DNA from: Streptomyces albipurpureus
Lineage (GTDB): Bacteria > Actinomycetota > Actinomycetes > Streptomycetales > Streptomycetaceae
Length of the DNA: 64,000 nt
Assembly: GCF_023701525.1 (NCBI RefSeq)
Contig: NZ_JAMQAW010000052.1
Span: forward strand, 62,001 to 126,000
Direction of reading: 5' to 3'
Shown here: one piece after another, positions 41,379-50,221 of the stretch
Position numbering within the stretch: the stretch's first letter is position 1
Layout of the letters: every line of letters starts with the position of its first letter
Program-made: the position numbers and the translations under genes
The notes under the pieces: model-generated
Seen by the model: only the letters and a program-made list of their open reading frames with translations
The model's database searches: none
What the model was told of the DNA's origin: nothing

Positions 41379-42010
41379 CTCACCGACCCTGGCTGCATTG
41401 ACCCCTGGCTGCATCGCCCCGGACTCACCGGCGGGCCACCCGGCATGGGGCCCTACCGATCTACACGGCGACACTCACCAACGGCAGCGCTGGGCCCCTG
41501 CTGGGCCCTGCGCCACAAGGCCCCCGCGGCTCTGCCGACTGATGACCAGCCCGCCGAGGCAGGGGCCTCCCTCGCGGATGGATGGCCACCTCGACGCGCG
41601 CCCGCGGCCGTGGGGCCTTGACGCCGGGTCTCGGTGTCGTGGGGCCTTGGTGCCGTGAGGCCTCGGCGCCGTGAGGCCTCGGCGCCGTGGAGCCTCGGTG
41701 TCGTGAGGTCTTGGTGTCGTGGAGCCTCGGTGTCGTGAGGTCTTGGTGTCGCGGGGTCTGCGCGCGGTGGGGCCTTGGCACCATGGGGCAAGGGTCCGCC
41801 GCAACCTCACTGGGCCTGGTCGGGCGCTTCCACCCTCAAACCATGCCCCGGCAGACCATGAGGAGCCGCTCCGCGCAAGAAGCCCCACCCGCCCCTGGGG
41901 CAGGCCGTCGCCGAGAGAGGGGGCGACGATCACGTGGGGGACCGCCTCACGCCCCTGGGCAGGCCTGCGGGACCCTCGGCCAGGATGCAGGGGGATCGAG
42001 TGGCCGGGGG
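41379..42010. other. 632-bp convergent intergenic region
   Basis: Between the M23 gene (rightward) and the TetR gene (leftward). It contains a direct repeat CCCTGGCTGCAT at 41387 and 41403 (period 16) and a long 16-bp minisatellite. Open frames on the minus strand are only translations of the repeat in rotating phase. No gene is supported. Confidence 0.65.
41609..41785. repeat. 16-bp minisatellite, about 11 copies
   Basis: Tandem units such as AGGCCTCGGCGCCGTG (two identical adjacent copies), GAGCCTCGGTGTCGTG and AGGTCTTGGTGTCGTG (these last two alternate). The edge copies are degenerate, and the first is one or two bases short. Because 16 is not a multiple of 3, all frames are read in turn, so it cannot encode a regular repeat protein. 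Confidence 0.85.
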
Positions 42011-42592
42011 TCAGGTCTGGACGCCGCGGAGCGCCATGGAGACCGCCGCATCCGCGATCACGCCGGGCTCCTCGGCCGCACCGAGCTCAATGCGGCGCAC
42101 CGCGGCATCGACCACTCCCTGGAGCAGCATGGCCGCCAAGCGTGGCTGCCGATGTCCGAGCTCGCCCAGCGCCTCACCGATCATCGTGATCAGTCCGCCG
42201 TGTGCGGCCCGGATCTTCTCCCGGGCACCGGCATCCAGCTCGCTGGCCGAGATGGCGACCACGGCCCGATGCCGCCGATCGCCCACCAGTGCGAGTTGTT
42301 GACGCACATACGCCTCAATCTTGCCTTCGGCCGTGTCGGCCCGGGCCATTGCCGTCTCGACGTCTTTCGCCCAGACGGGGAAGTCGACGGCGCACAGCTC
42401 CTCGACGACCGCCGCCCGTGAGCGGAAGTACTCATACACGGAAGACCTGGCCAGACCCGTGCGCTCGGCGAGGGCGGGGAAGGTCAACGCTTCCGTACCG
42501 CCTTCAGACAGGAGGGAACGCGCGGCGTCGAGCAGGGCGTCGCGCTGCATGGTCCGGTGCTCGGCCACGGAGGCCGCTCGAATCCTGGGCAC
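42011..42592 (-). CDS. TetR-family transcriptional regulator
   Basis: 193 residues from GTG 42592. The N-terminal HTH reads RDALLDAARSLLSEGGTEALTFPALAERTGLARSSVYEYFRSRAAVVEEL (about 17-66). The ligand-binding half is helical, with no obvious relatives I can name. It lies 47 nt downstream of whiG on the same strand and may share its transcript, but no functional link to sporulation is visible. Confidence 0.9.
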   Translation of the reverse strand: MPRIRAASVAEHRTMQRDALLDAARSLLSEGGTEALTFPALAERTGLARSSVYEYFRSRAAVVEELCAVDFPVWAKDVETAMARADTAEGKIEAYVRQQLALVGDRRHRAVVAISASELDAGAREKIRAAHGGLITMIGEALGELGHRQPRLAAMLLQGVVDAAVRRIELGAAEEPGVIADAAVSMALRGVQT

Positions 42593-42639
42593 GTCTCCAC
42601 TTTACGGATGCCGCGCAAGAGGCAGGCACGATTCAGCGT

Positions 42640-43476
42640 TCAACGTCCCACGTCGGCGAGCTTCGCCCGCAGCTGAAGGACCGATTTCGTGTGGATCTGG
42701 CTGACCCTGCTCTCGGTGACCCCGAGGACGTTTCCGATCTCCGCGAGGGTGAGGCCCTCGTAGTAGTAGAGGGTCACCACCGTCTTCTCCCGGTCGGGCA
42801 GCGTATTGATGGCACGGGCCAGCAGCCGGCGCAGCTCACGGTCTTCGGCCACCTCGACCGGGTTGTCCGCGGCCGTGTCCTCCAGGGTGTCCATCAGACT
42901 GAGCCGGTCGCCACCCTCGCCGCCGACATGTAGCAGCTCCTCCAGCGCGACAACATTCGCGAGGGACAACTGGCTGAAAACCGCGTGTAGTTCTTCCACC
43001 GCGATGCCCATTTCGGTGGCCACCTCGGCCTCCGAAGGAGTCCGTCTGAGCTGGGCCTCCAGGGTGGCGTAGGCGCGCTCCACAGCGCGTGCCTTCTGCC
43101 GGACCGAGCGGGGAATCCAGTCCAGGGCTCGCAGTTCATCGATCATCGCGCCGCGAATGCGGGTGATGGCATAGGTCTCGAATTTGATGGACCGCTCGAT
43201 ATCGAACTTCTCGATGGCGTCGATCAGCCCAAAGACCCCGGATGAGACAAAGTCCGCCTGCTCCACATTTGACGGCAGCCCGACACTGACCCGACCAGCG
43301 ACGTACTTCACCAGCGGCGAGTAGTGCAGGATCAACTGCTCACGCAGCCGCTCGTCCCCCGTGGACTTGTACGACCGCCACAGCTCCTCCAGGGAGGAGG
43401 GCGCGGGTGGCCGCACGGTGCCACGGGCAGCGCGGGGCACTGCCGCGCGGTCAGACCCGGAGGTGTGCTGTGGCAT
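42640..43476 (-). CDS. whiG: RNA polymerase sigma factor WhiG (sporulation)
   Basis: 278 residues from ATG 43476 (MPQHTSGSDRAAV). A FliA-type sigma-28 factor that commits aerial hyphae to sporulation in Streptomyces. Region 2: LWRSYKSTGDERLREQLILHYSPLVKYVAGR, VEQADFVSSGVFGLIDAIEKFD, KFETYAITRIRGAMIDELRALDWIPRSVR. Region 3: VERAYATLEAQLRRTPSEAEVA. Region 4: LPDREKTVVTLYYYEGLTLAEIGNVLGVTESRVSQIHTKSV. It matches the S. coelicolor protein as I remember it almost throughout. Confidence 0.97.
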   Translation of the reverse strand: MPQHTSGSDRAAVPRAARGTVRPPAPSSLEELWRSYKSTGDERLREQLILHYSPLVKYVAGRVSVGLPSNVEQADFVSSGVFGLIDAIEKFDIERSIKFETYAITRIRGAMIDELRALDWIPRSVRQKARAVERAYATLEAQLRRTPSEAEVATEMGIAVEELHAVFSQLSLANVVALEELLHVGGEGGDRLSLMDTLEDTAADNPVEVAEDRELRRLLARAINTLPDREKTVVTLYYYEGLTLAEIGNVLGVTESRVSQIHTKSVLQLRAKLADVGR

Positions 43477-43729
43477 GGCGTTGCCTTGAGCCGTTCTGCT
43501 GTGAGGGGGGTCGGTGAGGGGTTCGACGAGCGTCTGGGCCAGGAGGGTGAGCGTAGCGTGACTGAACGGTCGCGGTGGGCGAAGGTCTGGTGAACGACCC
43601 ACTACGGGGTATCCACCGTCGTCCACACCTTCGAACCGGCACCGAGACATCACCCGCCGGCCCTTCCAGCGCCACCAACGGGCCCGCGACAAGGTCCTCG
43701 GCATCACCTTTTCACCCGAATGACCCAGG

Positions 43730-44902
43730 TCAAGAACCGCCTCGCCGCGCGTTCGATCGAGGGATCGCTTGATCCGTCAACTGCCATCCATCCCCGAGTC
43801 GTTCGACAAAGCCCAGTGCGTGGAGTTCGTAGAGCTTGCCGAGCGCTTCGTCCGGGGTGGTTCCCGAGGTCCGGGCGAGTCGGGCACTGTCGACCGCTCC
43901 CCGCGCCGGAAGGGCCTCCAGCACCCTCGCACTCCTGTCGTCAAGGAGATCGCGGGGAAGTACGGGGCCACGCCGGTCAGGAGCGAGCTCTCCTATCTCC
44001 CCCACCAGCTCGACGATTTCATCCGGATCGGTCACCAGAACCCCTTCACCGCGCAGCAGTTCATGAACCCCCGCGGAGAGTCCACTCGTGGCCGGGCCAG
44101 GCACTCCCATCGTGTGTCGCCCCAACCGCTGCGCCCAGCGCGCGGTGACCAGTGAGCCGCTGCGGTACTCGGCCTCGACCACCACCGTGCCTCTGGTGAG
44201 TGATGCGATGACACGGTTGCGGAGGATGAATCGACTCCGGGTGGGATGGTCGCCCGGCGGTAACTCCCCCATGACCAGGCCCTGTTCGACGATCCGCTCG
44301 ATCAACTCGACATGTCCACGCGGATAGGCCACATCCACGCCGCACGCGAGTACCGCGATAGTGGCTCCGTTTGCCCCCAGTGCGCCTCTGTGCGCTGCGC
44401 CATCGACACCGAACGCGGCCCCCGAGACCACGACCCAGCCTCGCTCAGCGAGGCCGGAACCGAGGACTGCGGCCATATGCGCGCCGTAGGGCGTGCATGC
44501 CCGGGCGCCGACGATGGCCACCGACCGCAACGCCCAGACGCGTAGGTCCGGCTGCCCTCTGACCCAGAGTCCGGTGGGTCTGGCGTCCCCGAGGTCATCG
44601 AGCTGAGTGGGCCATTCCTGGTCGCCCGGGCAGACGAAGCGGCCGCCGACCCTCGCGATGGCCGCCAGGTCATGAGAGGGCCTGGCTTCGGCTGCCCTTG
44701 CCCGGCAGCTCGCCGTCCGGCGTGCGGTCGCGCCGGGTAGTTCCGCCGTCGCGGACTCCGGGCCGGTGAGCCGCTCCATCAGCTCCTGCGCGCCGATCTC
44801 CCGTAGCCAACGCCCCGCTCTCTCGTCCCCCGGCTCAATCACTCGGGAAAGCGCCGCCCGCGCCCTCCTCTCGGGGTCTCCAGCCCCCGGTGTCGCCGTC
44901 AT
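43730..44902 (-). CDS. dprA: DNA processing protein DprA
   Basis: 390 residues. A RecA-loading protein that binds single-stranded DNA in natural transformation; the role in streptomycetes is unclear. The Rossmann-like core shows VAIVGARACTPYGAHMA, VVSGAAFGVDGAAHRGAL, LACGVDVAYPRGH, RSRFILRNRVIASLTRGTVVVEAE and MGVPGPATS. A C-terminal winged helix (about 315-375) follows. A 75-residue variable N-terminal region precedes the core. It lies next to comM and yraN as usual, but with a 500-bp gap in between. Confidence 0.93.
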   Translation of the reverse strand: MTATPGAGDPERRARAALSRVIEPGDERAGRWLREIGAQELMERLTGPESATAELPGATARRTASCRARAAEARPSHDLAAIARVGGRFVCPGDQEWPTQLDDLGDARPTGLWVRGQPDLRVWALRSVAIVGARACTPYGAHMAAVLGSGLAERGWVVVSGAAFGVDGAAHRGALGANGATIAVLACGVDVAYPRGHVELIERIVEQGLVMGELPPGDHPTRSRFILRNRVIASLTRGTVVVEAEYRSGSLVTARWAQRLGRHTMGVPGPATSGLSAGVHELLRGEGVLVTDPDEIVELVGEIGELAPDRRGPVLPRDLLDDRSARVLEALPARGAVDSARLARTSGTTPDEALGKLYELHALGFVERLGDGWQLTDQAIPRSNARRGGS

Positions 44903-45402
44903 TGTCTTCCCCCTCCACTCAGGCCCTTAGCCGCCCATGCCGCCGCCACACCCCTCGCCCCGCCCGAGGGAGGAGATCCAGGCCCCCTCTTCCCGCGCGC
45001 CCGCTCCCTTCCGGTCAGTCCCCGCCCCCTTCCGTCCCGGCCTGGACATCGCCCGCTCCACGCCCAGCACCTCAATCCGCGGCCCCAACCCGCACCGGAC
45101 ATCGGCTCGTCTCCTCCGTCACCGCCTCCCCTCCGAAGCGGAGCTCATGAGCTCCCGTACACAGCCCCCGGTCACAGTCGGCCCCGGTCGCAGTCGGCCG
45201 CTGCCCCACGCAGCCCCTGTCCCCGTTGTTCGCCACGCCATCGACTGGCCCCGCCAGGGGCAGGGCCCCTCCCCTGGCAACGGCCACACCGCTCCAGTGG
45301 CCGTTCCGTTGGTGCTTCAAGGACGCCGGGGCTGCGCGGGACAGGGAACGCGGGGAACTCCCAGAGCAGTGGAAGCGGGCCGGTCGCGGCCGGGCCGGGG
45401 CG
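44903..45402. other. 500-bp gap between comM and dprA
   Basis: Unusual for genes that are normally close together. No coding feature is supported. Two tandem hairpins at 45253-45305 form the only clear structure; the region near 44930-45100 is strongly C-biased on the plus strand. Confidence 0.55.
45253..45305 (-). terminator. two adjacent hairpins after comM
   Basis: GCCAGGGG/CCCCTGGC (45253-45278, with GGGCCC in the loop) is followed directly by AACGGCCAC/GTGGCCGTT (45279-45305, 9-bp perfect arms). They lie about 100 nt downstream of the comM stop. Confidence 0.55.
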
Positions 45403-47016
45403 TCATGGCCGCCCTGTGGCCCGTTGAGGGGTGCCCCGGGTGACGCCCGTGCGCAGCGCCAGGGCGAGGCCGACATCAGAGCCTTCGGGCCGGTCGCGAC
45501 CCGCCAGATCCGCCAGGGTCCAAGCCACCCGCAGCACCCGGTCCAGACCGCGGGCGGTGAGCAGCCCCCGCTCCATGTCCCGCTCCGCGATGGCCAGCGC
45601 CCCGGGGCCCACTCGCCATCTGGTGCGCAGCTCAGGGCCGGGGACCTCGCTGTTCACCCGCCAGGGGGTCCCGGTCAACCGGGCCTCGGCTCGTTCCCTC
45701 GCCTCCAGCACCCTGGCCGCGACCGCCGCGGTCGGCTCGCCGCGGCAGCCCTGCCCGAGGAGGTCGCTCCGGCTGACGGGCTCGACCCCCACTCGTAGAT
45801 CAATCCGGTCGAGGAGGGGTCCCGAGAGCCGCGCTTGATAGCGCCGCACCGCCGACGGCGGGCACTCGCATCCCGCGCCGAGCAGGGTGTGCCGTCCGCA
45901 AGGGCAGGGATTCGCGGCCAGCACCAGCAGAAACCGGGCGGGAAGCCGAACCACACCTCCGCTACGGGCCACCACCACATGTCCCGATTCCAGCGGTTGG
46001 CGCAGGGCGTCCAGGGATTTCCCGGAGAACTCCGGCGCCTCATCCAGAAAGAGGACTCCTCGGTGCGCCAGGGAAACCGCTCCCGGTCTGGGGAGGCCGT
46101 TCCCGCCGCCGACGAGCGATGGCATGGTCGCGGAGTGGTGGGGCGCGCAGTAGGGAGGCATGCGCACCAGTGGCTGACCGAGCGGCAGCATGCCGGCCAC
46201 CGAGTGGACCGCTGTGACCTCCAGGGATTCCTGTTGGGTCAGCGGCGGCAACACCCCGGGCAGTCGCTCGGCCAGCATGGTCTTGCCCGCGCCTGGCGGC
46301 CCCGAGAGAAACAGGTGGTGACCGCCTGCCGCGGCGACCTCAAGGGCCTTGCGCGCTATCCGCTGGCCGGCGACGTCGGCGAGGTCGGGGCCGCCCGTCG
46401 CGGCCATGGCCAGCCCTGTGCCCACACCTGCGCCGGGAAGGATCAGTCCGGCCAGCAAGCTGTCCGGTTTGCCATCGGGTAGCGGCGGCTCATCGGGGAC
46501 CGGTTCTTCGGCCAGGACCGCGATCAGCTGCCGTAGGCTCCGCACACCCAAGACCGACACACCCGGCACAAGGGCCGCCTCGCCCGCGGTCTGCTCAGGG
46601 ACGACCACCTGTCGATACCCGGCCGTCGCCGCGGCGAGCACGGCCGGCAGGACTCCGCGCACGGGCCGGACCCTTCCGTCCAGGCCCAGCTCGCCGATGA
46701 GCACCAGATCGGCCATCGCATCCGGATCGATGCGCCCGGACGCACCGAGCACGGCTGCCGCGACGGCGAGATCGAACCCACTGCCCCCTTTGGGCACGGA
46801 GGCGGGACTGAGCCCAACCGTCAGTTTCATCTGCGGCCACTCGGCACCTGAGTTCACCACGGCCGCGCGCACCCGGTCCCGGCTCTCGACCAGGCTCTTG
46901 TCGGGCAGCCCCACCAGCGTGAAGTTCGGCACTCCCCGCTCCAGGTCGGCCTGGACCTCCACCACCACGCCCTCGACGCCCACCAGCGCCACGGAACAAG
47001 CCCGGGCGAACGCCAT
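45403..47016 (-). CDS. comM: YifB/ComM-family AAA+ Mg-chelatase-like ATPase
   Basis: 537 residues from ATG 47016, which overlaps the yraN stop. The N-terminal Lon-protease-like domain (FTLVGLPDKSLVESRDRVRAA, LTVGLSPASVPKGGSGFDLA) precedes the AAA+ motor. Walker A is SGPPGAGKTMLAERLPG and Walker B is RGVLFLDEAPEFS. A zinc-like CPCG...CECPP stretch and the C-terminal RVAWTLADLAGR domain follow. ComM is a helicase promoting branch migration during transformation in Vibrio; the role in Streptomyces is not established. Confidence 0.93.
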   Translation of the reverse strand: MAFARACSVALVGVEGVVVEVQADLERGVPNFTLVGLPDKSLVESRDRVRAAVVNSGAEWPQMKLTVGLSPASVPKGGSGFDLAVAAAVLGASGRIDPDAMADLVLIGELGLDGRVRPVRGVLPAVLAAATAGYRQVVVPEQTAGEAALVPGVSVLGVRSLRQLIAVLAEEPVPDEPPLPDGKPDSLLAGLILPGAGVGTGLAMAATGGPDLADVAGQRIARKALEVAAAGGHHLFLSGPPGAGKTMLAERLPGVLPPLTQQESLEVTAVHSVAGMLPLGQPLVRMPPYCAPHHSATMPSLVGGGNGLPRPGAVSLAHRGVLFLDEAPEFSGKSLDALRQPLESGHVVVARSGGVVRLPARFLLVLAANPCPCGRHTLLGAGCECPPSAVRRYQARLSGPLLDRIDLRVGVEPVSRSDLLGQGCRGEPTAAVAARVLEARERAEARLTGTPWRVNSEVPGPELRTRWRVGPGALAIAERDMERGLLTARGLDRVLRVAWTLADLAGRDRPEGSDVGLALALRTGVTRGTPQRATGRP

Positions 47017-47375
47017 CAGGCCACCCCGCGGACATGCTCGATGAGCGGTGCACCACGCCGGGGCAGTACGACCGCGATGGCGTCGATCCGCATTCCGCCC
47101 GGGGGCGCTCCCCCGTGCTGGTGCAGCCAGCATTCGGCGAGATGCCTCAGCCGCTCGGCCTTCGCGGGTGTGACTGCGGCCAGTGGCCCGAACGGCCCTG
47201 GTCTGCGAGTCTTCACCTCGCAGACAACGACCGTGTCGCCGTCCTGGGCGACGATGTCGATCTCGCCGATCCGCCCGTAACGCCAGTTCGTCGCGAGGAT
47301 CGTCATTCCGATCTCGATCAGCAGCCGCGCCGCCAATTCCTCGCCGTACCGCCCCAGTGCCCCCGTTGCGTTCAT
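47016..47375 (-). CDS. yraN: YraN-family (UPF0102) nuclease-fold protein
   Basis: 119 residues from ATG 47375 (GGAGGT about 10 nt upstream); a GTG 21 nt before is open. Endonuclease-like fold: LGRYGEELAARLLIE, NWRYGRIGEIDIVAQDGDTVVVCEVKTR, with the Glu-Asp...Glu-x-Lys pattern of restriction-type nucleases. Function unproven. Overlap with comM shows coupling. Confidence 0.92.
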   Translation of the reverse strand: MNATGALGRYGEELAARLLIEIGMTILATNWRYGRIGEIDIVAQDGDTVVVCEVKTRRPGPFGPLAAVTPAKAERLRHLAECWLHQHGGAPPGGMRIDAIAVVLPRRGAPLIEHVRGVA

Positions 47376-47460
47376 TGTCGGCACCACCTCCGGCACCGAC
47401 TCTGCCGCGTCAGATCACTATCTGTGGATCTTGGTGGATAACCCGGCGATTGTGGATAAC

Positions 47461-47769
47461 TCAGCCACCCGGAAGTTCGAGATCGCTCTTGTTCAACTCC
47501 TCGATGTTCACGTCCTTGAACGTGAGCACCCGTACCTGCTTCACGAATCTGGCCGGCCGATACATGTCCCAGACCCAGGCATCCGCCATCGAGACCTCGA
47601 AGAAGACCTCGCCCTGGACCGAGTGGACCTGCATCTCATAGTCATTGGTGAGATAGAAACGACGCTCGGTCTCGATCACGTATTTGAACAGCCCGACGAC
47701 GTCTCGATACTCCCGGTAGAGCTTCAGCTCCATCTCGGTCTCATACTTTTCGAGGTCCTCGGCGCTCAT
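47461..47769 (-). CDS. DUF2469-family small acidic protein
   Basis: 102 residues from ATG 47769 (AAGGGG upstream). Highly conserved in actinobacteria: LEKYETEMELKLYREYRDVVGLFKYVIETERRFYLTN, then VEVxVADAWVWDMYRP-like (here FFEVSMADAWVWDMYRP). Function unknown. It sits between the Nudix gene and yraN in an arrangement conserved among streptomycetes. Confidence 0.93.
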   Translation of the reverse strand: MSAEDLEKYETEMELKLYREYRDVVGLFKYVIETERRFYLTNDYEMQVHSVQGEVFFEVSMADAWVWDMYRPARFVKQVRVLTFKDVNIEELNKSDLELPGG

Positions 47770-47824
47770 GGCATGTTCCCCTTCAGCCTTGCGTCCCCCT
47801 ATTGTGCGCCAGCCCCATGCGCCC

Positions 47825-48433
47825 CTAGACGATTTCGGGGCCCAGGTCGACCGGCGTGCTCGGAGGACCCTCGGCGAGCAGCGTGCGCAGCAGCTCGGCG
47901 AGCTTGGTCGGGTACACCGTCTCACGCGCCGACGACAGTTCGGCGGAGGTCCACCACCTCAGGCCCGAGACGCTGCGCTGCTCCAGCTCGGTCAGCGCAC
48001 GCGGACCCAGCGCGGGCTGGGCGGTGCGTGCCAAGAAGTACCACTCGTCCTGGTGCCAGCGGCGGCCGTCGAAGGGAAACGAGCAGATCCGTCGCCAGAT
48101 CACCGGTCCCAGTTCGATTTCGGTGATCCCGGTTTCCTCGGCCAGCTCGCGACGGGCCGCCTCCTCGCGGCTCTCCGCACCCTCCAGCCCGCCTCCGGGG
48201 GTGAACCACCAGGAATCGGTTGGATCGTCCGGCTCATAGCCGTGCATCAGCAGAATGCGCTCCTGGGGGTCGAGCAGCACCACCCGGGCCACCTTCCGCA
48301 GCGCCCCGGCATCAGAGGCGCGCGCCGCCGCCTCGTTCGCGGTGGAGAACCCCGCACCGGTCCCCGGCGCTCCAGCCCCGGCAGGGTCGCCCCGCTGAGG
48401 GCCCGTACGCCCGTGGGCGTCGTGATCAGACAT
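47825..48433 (-). CDS. Nudix hydrolase
   Basis: 202 residues. The Nudix box GGGLEGAESREEAARRELAEETGI (about residues 80-103) is complete with the REEAxxELxEE catalytic helix. The first 40 residues are Gly/Ala-rich and probably disordered. The second half has RRWHQDEWYFLAR and LRWWTSAEL, as in NDP-sugar or ADP-ribose-type hydrolases. The start overlaps the end of sipZ by 8 nt. Substrate unknown. Confidence 0.92.
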   Translation of the reverse strand: MSDHDAHGRTGPQRGDPAGAGAPGTGAGFSTANEAAARASDAGALRKVARVVLLDPQERILLMHGYEPDDPTDSWWFTPGGGLEGAESREEAARRELAEETGITEIELGPVIWRRICSFPFDGRRWHQDEWYFLARTAQPALGPRALTELEQRSVSGLRWWTSAELSSARETVYPTKLAELLRTLLAEGPPSTPVDLGPEIV

Positions 48434-49163
48434 GGGCGGCTGCCTTTCCGTCCCGGCGGCGGGTCAGCACCTTGGCCAGCGGCCCGTACGCGGCCCCGCC
48501 GAAGATCAGCGCCATGCCCGCGACCACCGAACCGACGATCACCTTCACCGGCCCGGGTCGCGACACCCCGCCGGGCAGTTCGGCGAAGCTCCGCGGACGC
48601 TCCAGCACTCCGCCGTCAAGCGGCCATGCCACGGCGTCCAGCCGCGCCTCGACCGCCGAGCGGGGCACCGATCCCTGTCCAGGGTCCTCAAGGTGGGTGC
48701 GGGAGTCCAATGAACCCATTCGCTCATCGCCCAGCAGGAACAGCTGTCCCTTGGGCACCCTCGCGGTGAAGTTGCTCACCGAGGCGGGCCCGTCGGCGGG
48801 CAGATACGGTTCTTCGATCGGTTGCCCGTTGACCGTCAGACGGCCGCTCTCACCACAGCAGGTGATCTCGTCCCCGCCGATCCCGACGACCCGCTTCACC
48901 ATCGGCAGATCGCCCCACCCGCTGTCACGGAAGACGACGATGTCCCCCCGACGCACCTGGTCCCCGTCGATCCGCTGACCGAGCACCCGGTCGCCGATAT
49001 CGACCGTCGGCGCCATGGAATCCGTCGGAACGGTGTACGGCTGGTACACCACGGCGCCCCAGATGAAACCCCCGAGGAACAGCACACAGCCGACGGCCAC
49101 GGCCACACCCGACAGTGCGCTGCCGAGTCGGCCGCGGCCGTCGTTGGTACGTCCAGTTCCCAT
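48426..49163 (-). CDS. sipZ: type I signal peptidase SipZ
   Basis: 245 residues from ATG 49163 (GAGGAG upstream). N-terminal membrane anchor (VAVAVGCVLFLGGFIWGAVV), catalytic Ser in YTVPTDSMAPTV, catalytic Lys in MVKRVVGIGGDEI, box E LLGDERMGSLDSR, and a C-terminal helix (VIVGSVVAGMALIFGGAAYG). The GDER/MGS in box E differs slightly from the GDNR/H of the other three copies. It cleaves Sec/Tat signal peptides outside the membrane. Confidence 0.93.
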   Translation of the reverse strand: MGTGRTNDGRGRLGSALSGVAVAVGCVLFLGGFIWGAVVYQPYTVPTDSMAPTVDIGDRVLGQRIDGDQVRRGDIVVFRDSGWGDLPMVKRVVGIGGDEITCCGESGRLTVNGQPIEEPYLPADGPASVSNFTARVPKGQLFLLGDERMGSLDSRTHLEDPGQGSVPRSAVEARLDAVAWPLDGGVLERPRSFAELPGGVSRPGPVKVIVGSVVAGMALIFGGAAYGPLAKVLTRRRDGKAAAHV

Positions 49164-49255
49164 CCCAGTGCTCCTCACCCCGGCCGACCGCCGGGTGGGA
49201 GGTCTGATGGCCTCCCACGGCGATCCAACGGGCGATCCGCGGCTGGGACGGAACC

Positions 49256-50212
49256 TTACCGGGGGGTATGTGCCGTGGTCAGCCGCTTCCTGCGCCAGAG
49301 CACAATCGGCAGCGCACCCATCGCGCCCATCGCCAGCGGCGCGGACGAGACCGCCACCGACGCAGCCGCGTTCAGCCCGGGCTGGCCGAAGGTGGACGGC
49401 ACCGAAAGCGTCGACCAGCGGTTGACCGGCCAGGCCACCACCACAGCGCGACCGACGACCTTGTCGACCGGTACGAAGCCCTCGTTGGAGTCCTCCATGT
49501 GGTAGCGGGAGTCCTTGGAGTTCTGCCGGTGGTCGCCCATCACCCAGATCCGGTCCTTCGGCACCTTGAACGGGCCGAAGGGCTGGTCGTCGCAGGCCGT
49601 GTTGCCAGGGTAGATGTAGGGCTCGTTGAGGGCCTTGCCATTGACCTTGACCGGGCCGCCCTTCTTGCACTCGACCGTGTCACCAGCGATCGCGATCGTC
49701 CGCTTGATCAAGTCCTTCTCCTCAGCGGACGGCATCAGTCCGATGAAGCTGAGGAACTTCTGGAGCACATTCGGTTCGGGCGTGGGTTCGCCGAGCAGCC
49801 AGCCACCGGGGTCGTGGAAGACGACGACCTCACCGCGCTCGGGTTCCGAGCCGAACCAGGGGGTGAGTTTGTCCACCAGCACCCGGTCCCCCCGCTGGAG
49901 GGTGTTCTGCATCGAGTCCGATGGAATCGAGAACGCCTGCACCAGGAATGTCTTGATCAGAAGCGCGAGGATCAGCGCGATGCCGATCAGCAGCGGCAAC
50001 TCCTTCCAGAAGGAGCGCTGCTGCTTCTTCCTCCCCGGGTCATCGCCCTCGGCGGGACCGGGAGAACCATCGTCGGAAAAGCCGGACGAGCCGCCTCCCG
50101 GGGGCTCCCCGGGAGAATCGCCCGACATCGGCGGGGATGGCTCGGCGGGCTTCCCCGGCCTGTCATCCGGCTGCTCGTGTCCGGACCGTGCGCCGACCGC
50201 CACGTCCCCCAC
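49256..50212 (-). CDS. sipY: type I signal peptidase SipY
   Basis: 318 residues from GTG 50212 (GAGGAG). Pro/Gly/Ser-rich cytoplasmic tail of about 65 residues, anchor LPLLIGIALILALLIKTFLV, catalytic Ser in FSIPSDSMQNTL, catalytic Lys in DLIKRTIAIAGDTV, box E VMGDHRQNSKDSRYH, and a C-terminal helix ending WRRKR. It is closest to SipX (shared LTPWFGS, DPGGWL) and 9 nt downstream of it. Confidence 0.94.
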   Translation of the reverse strand: MGDVAVGARSGHEQPDDRPGKPAEPSPPMSGDSPGEPPGGGSSGFSDDGSPGPAEGDDPGRKKQQRSFWKELPLLIGIALILALLIKTFLVQAFSIPSDSMQNTLQRGDRVLVDKLTPWFGSEPERGEVVVFHDPGGWLLGEPTPEPNVLQKFLSFIGLMPSAEEKDLIKRTIAIAGDTVECKKGGPVKVNGKALNEPYIYPGNTACDDQPFGPFKVPKDRIWVMGDHRQNSKDSRYHMEDSNEGFVPVDKVVGRAVVVAWPVNRWSTLSVPSTFGQPGLNAAASVAVSSAPLAMGAMGALPIVLWRRKRLTTAHTPR

Positions 50213-50221
50213 ATCAACTCC

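Noticed and set aside
41609..41785. CRISPR array
   Set aside because: Units are contiguous with no spacers, only 16 bp long, and no cas genes are present.
41453..41933. Minus-strand His/Arg/Pro-rich repeat proteins
   Set aside because: They are translations of the 16-bp minisatellite in rotating frames; three overlapping frames give the same type of sequence.
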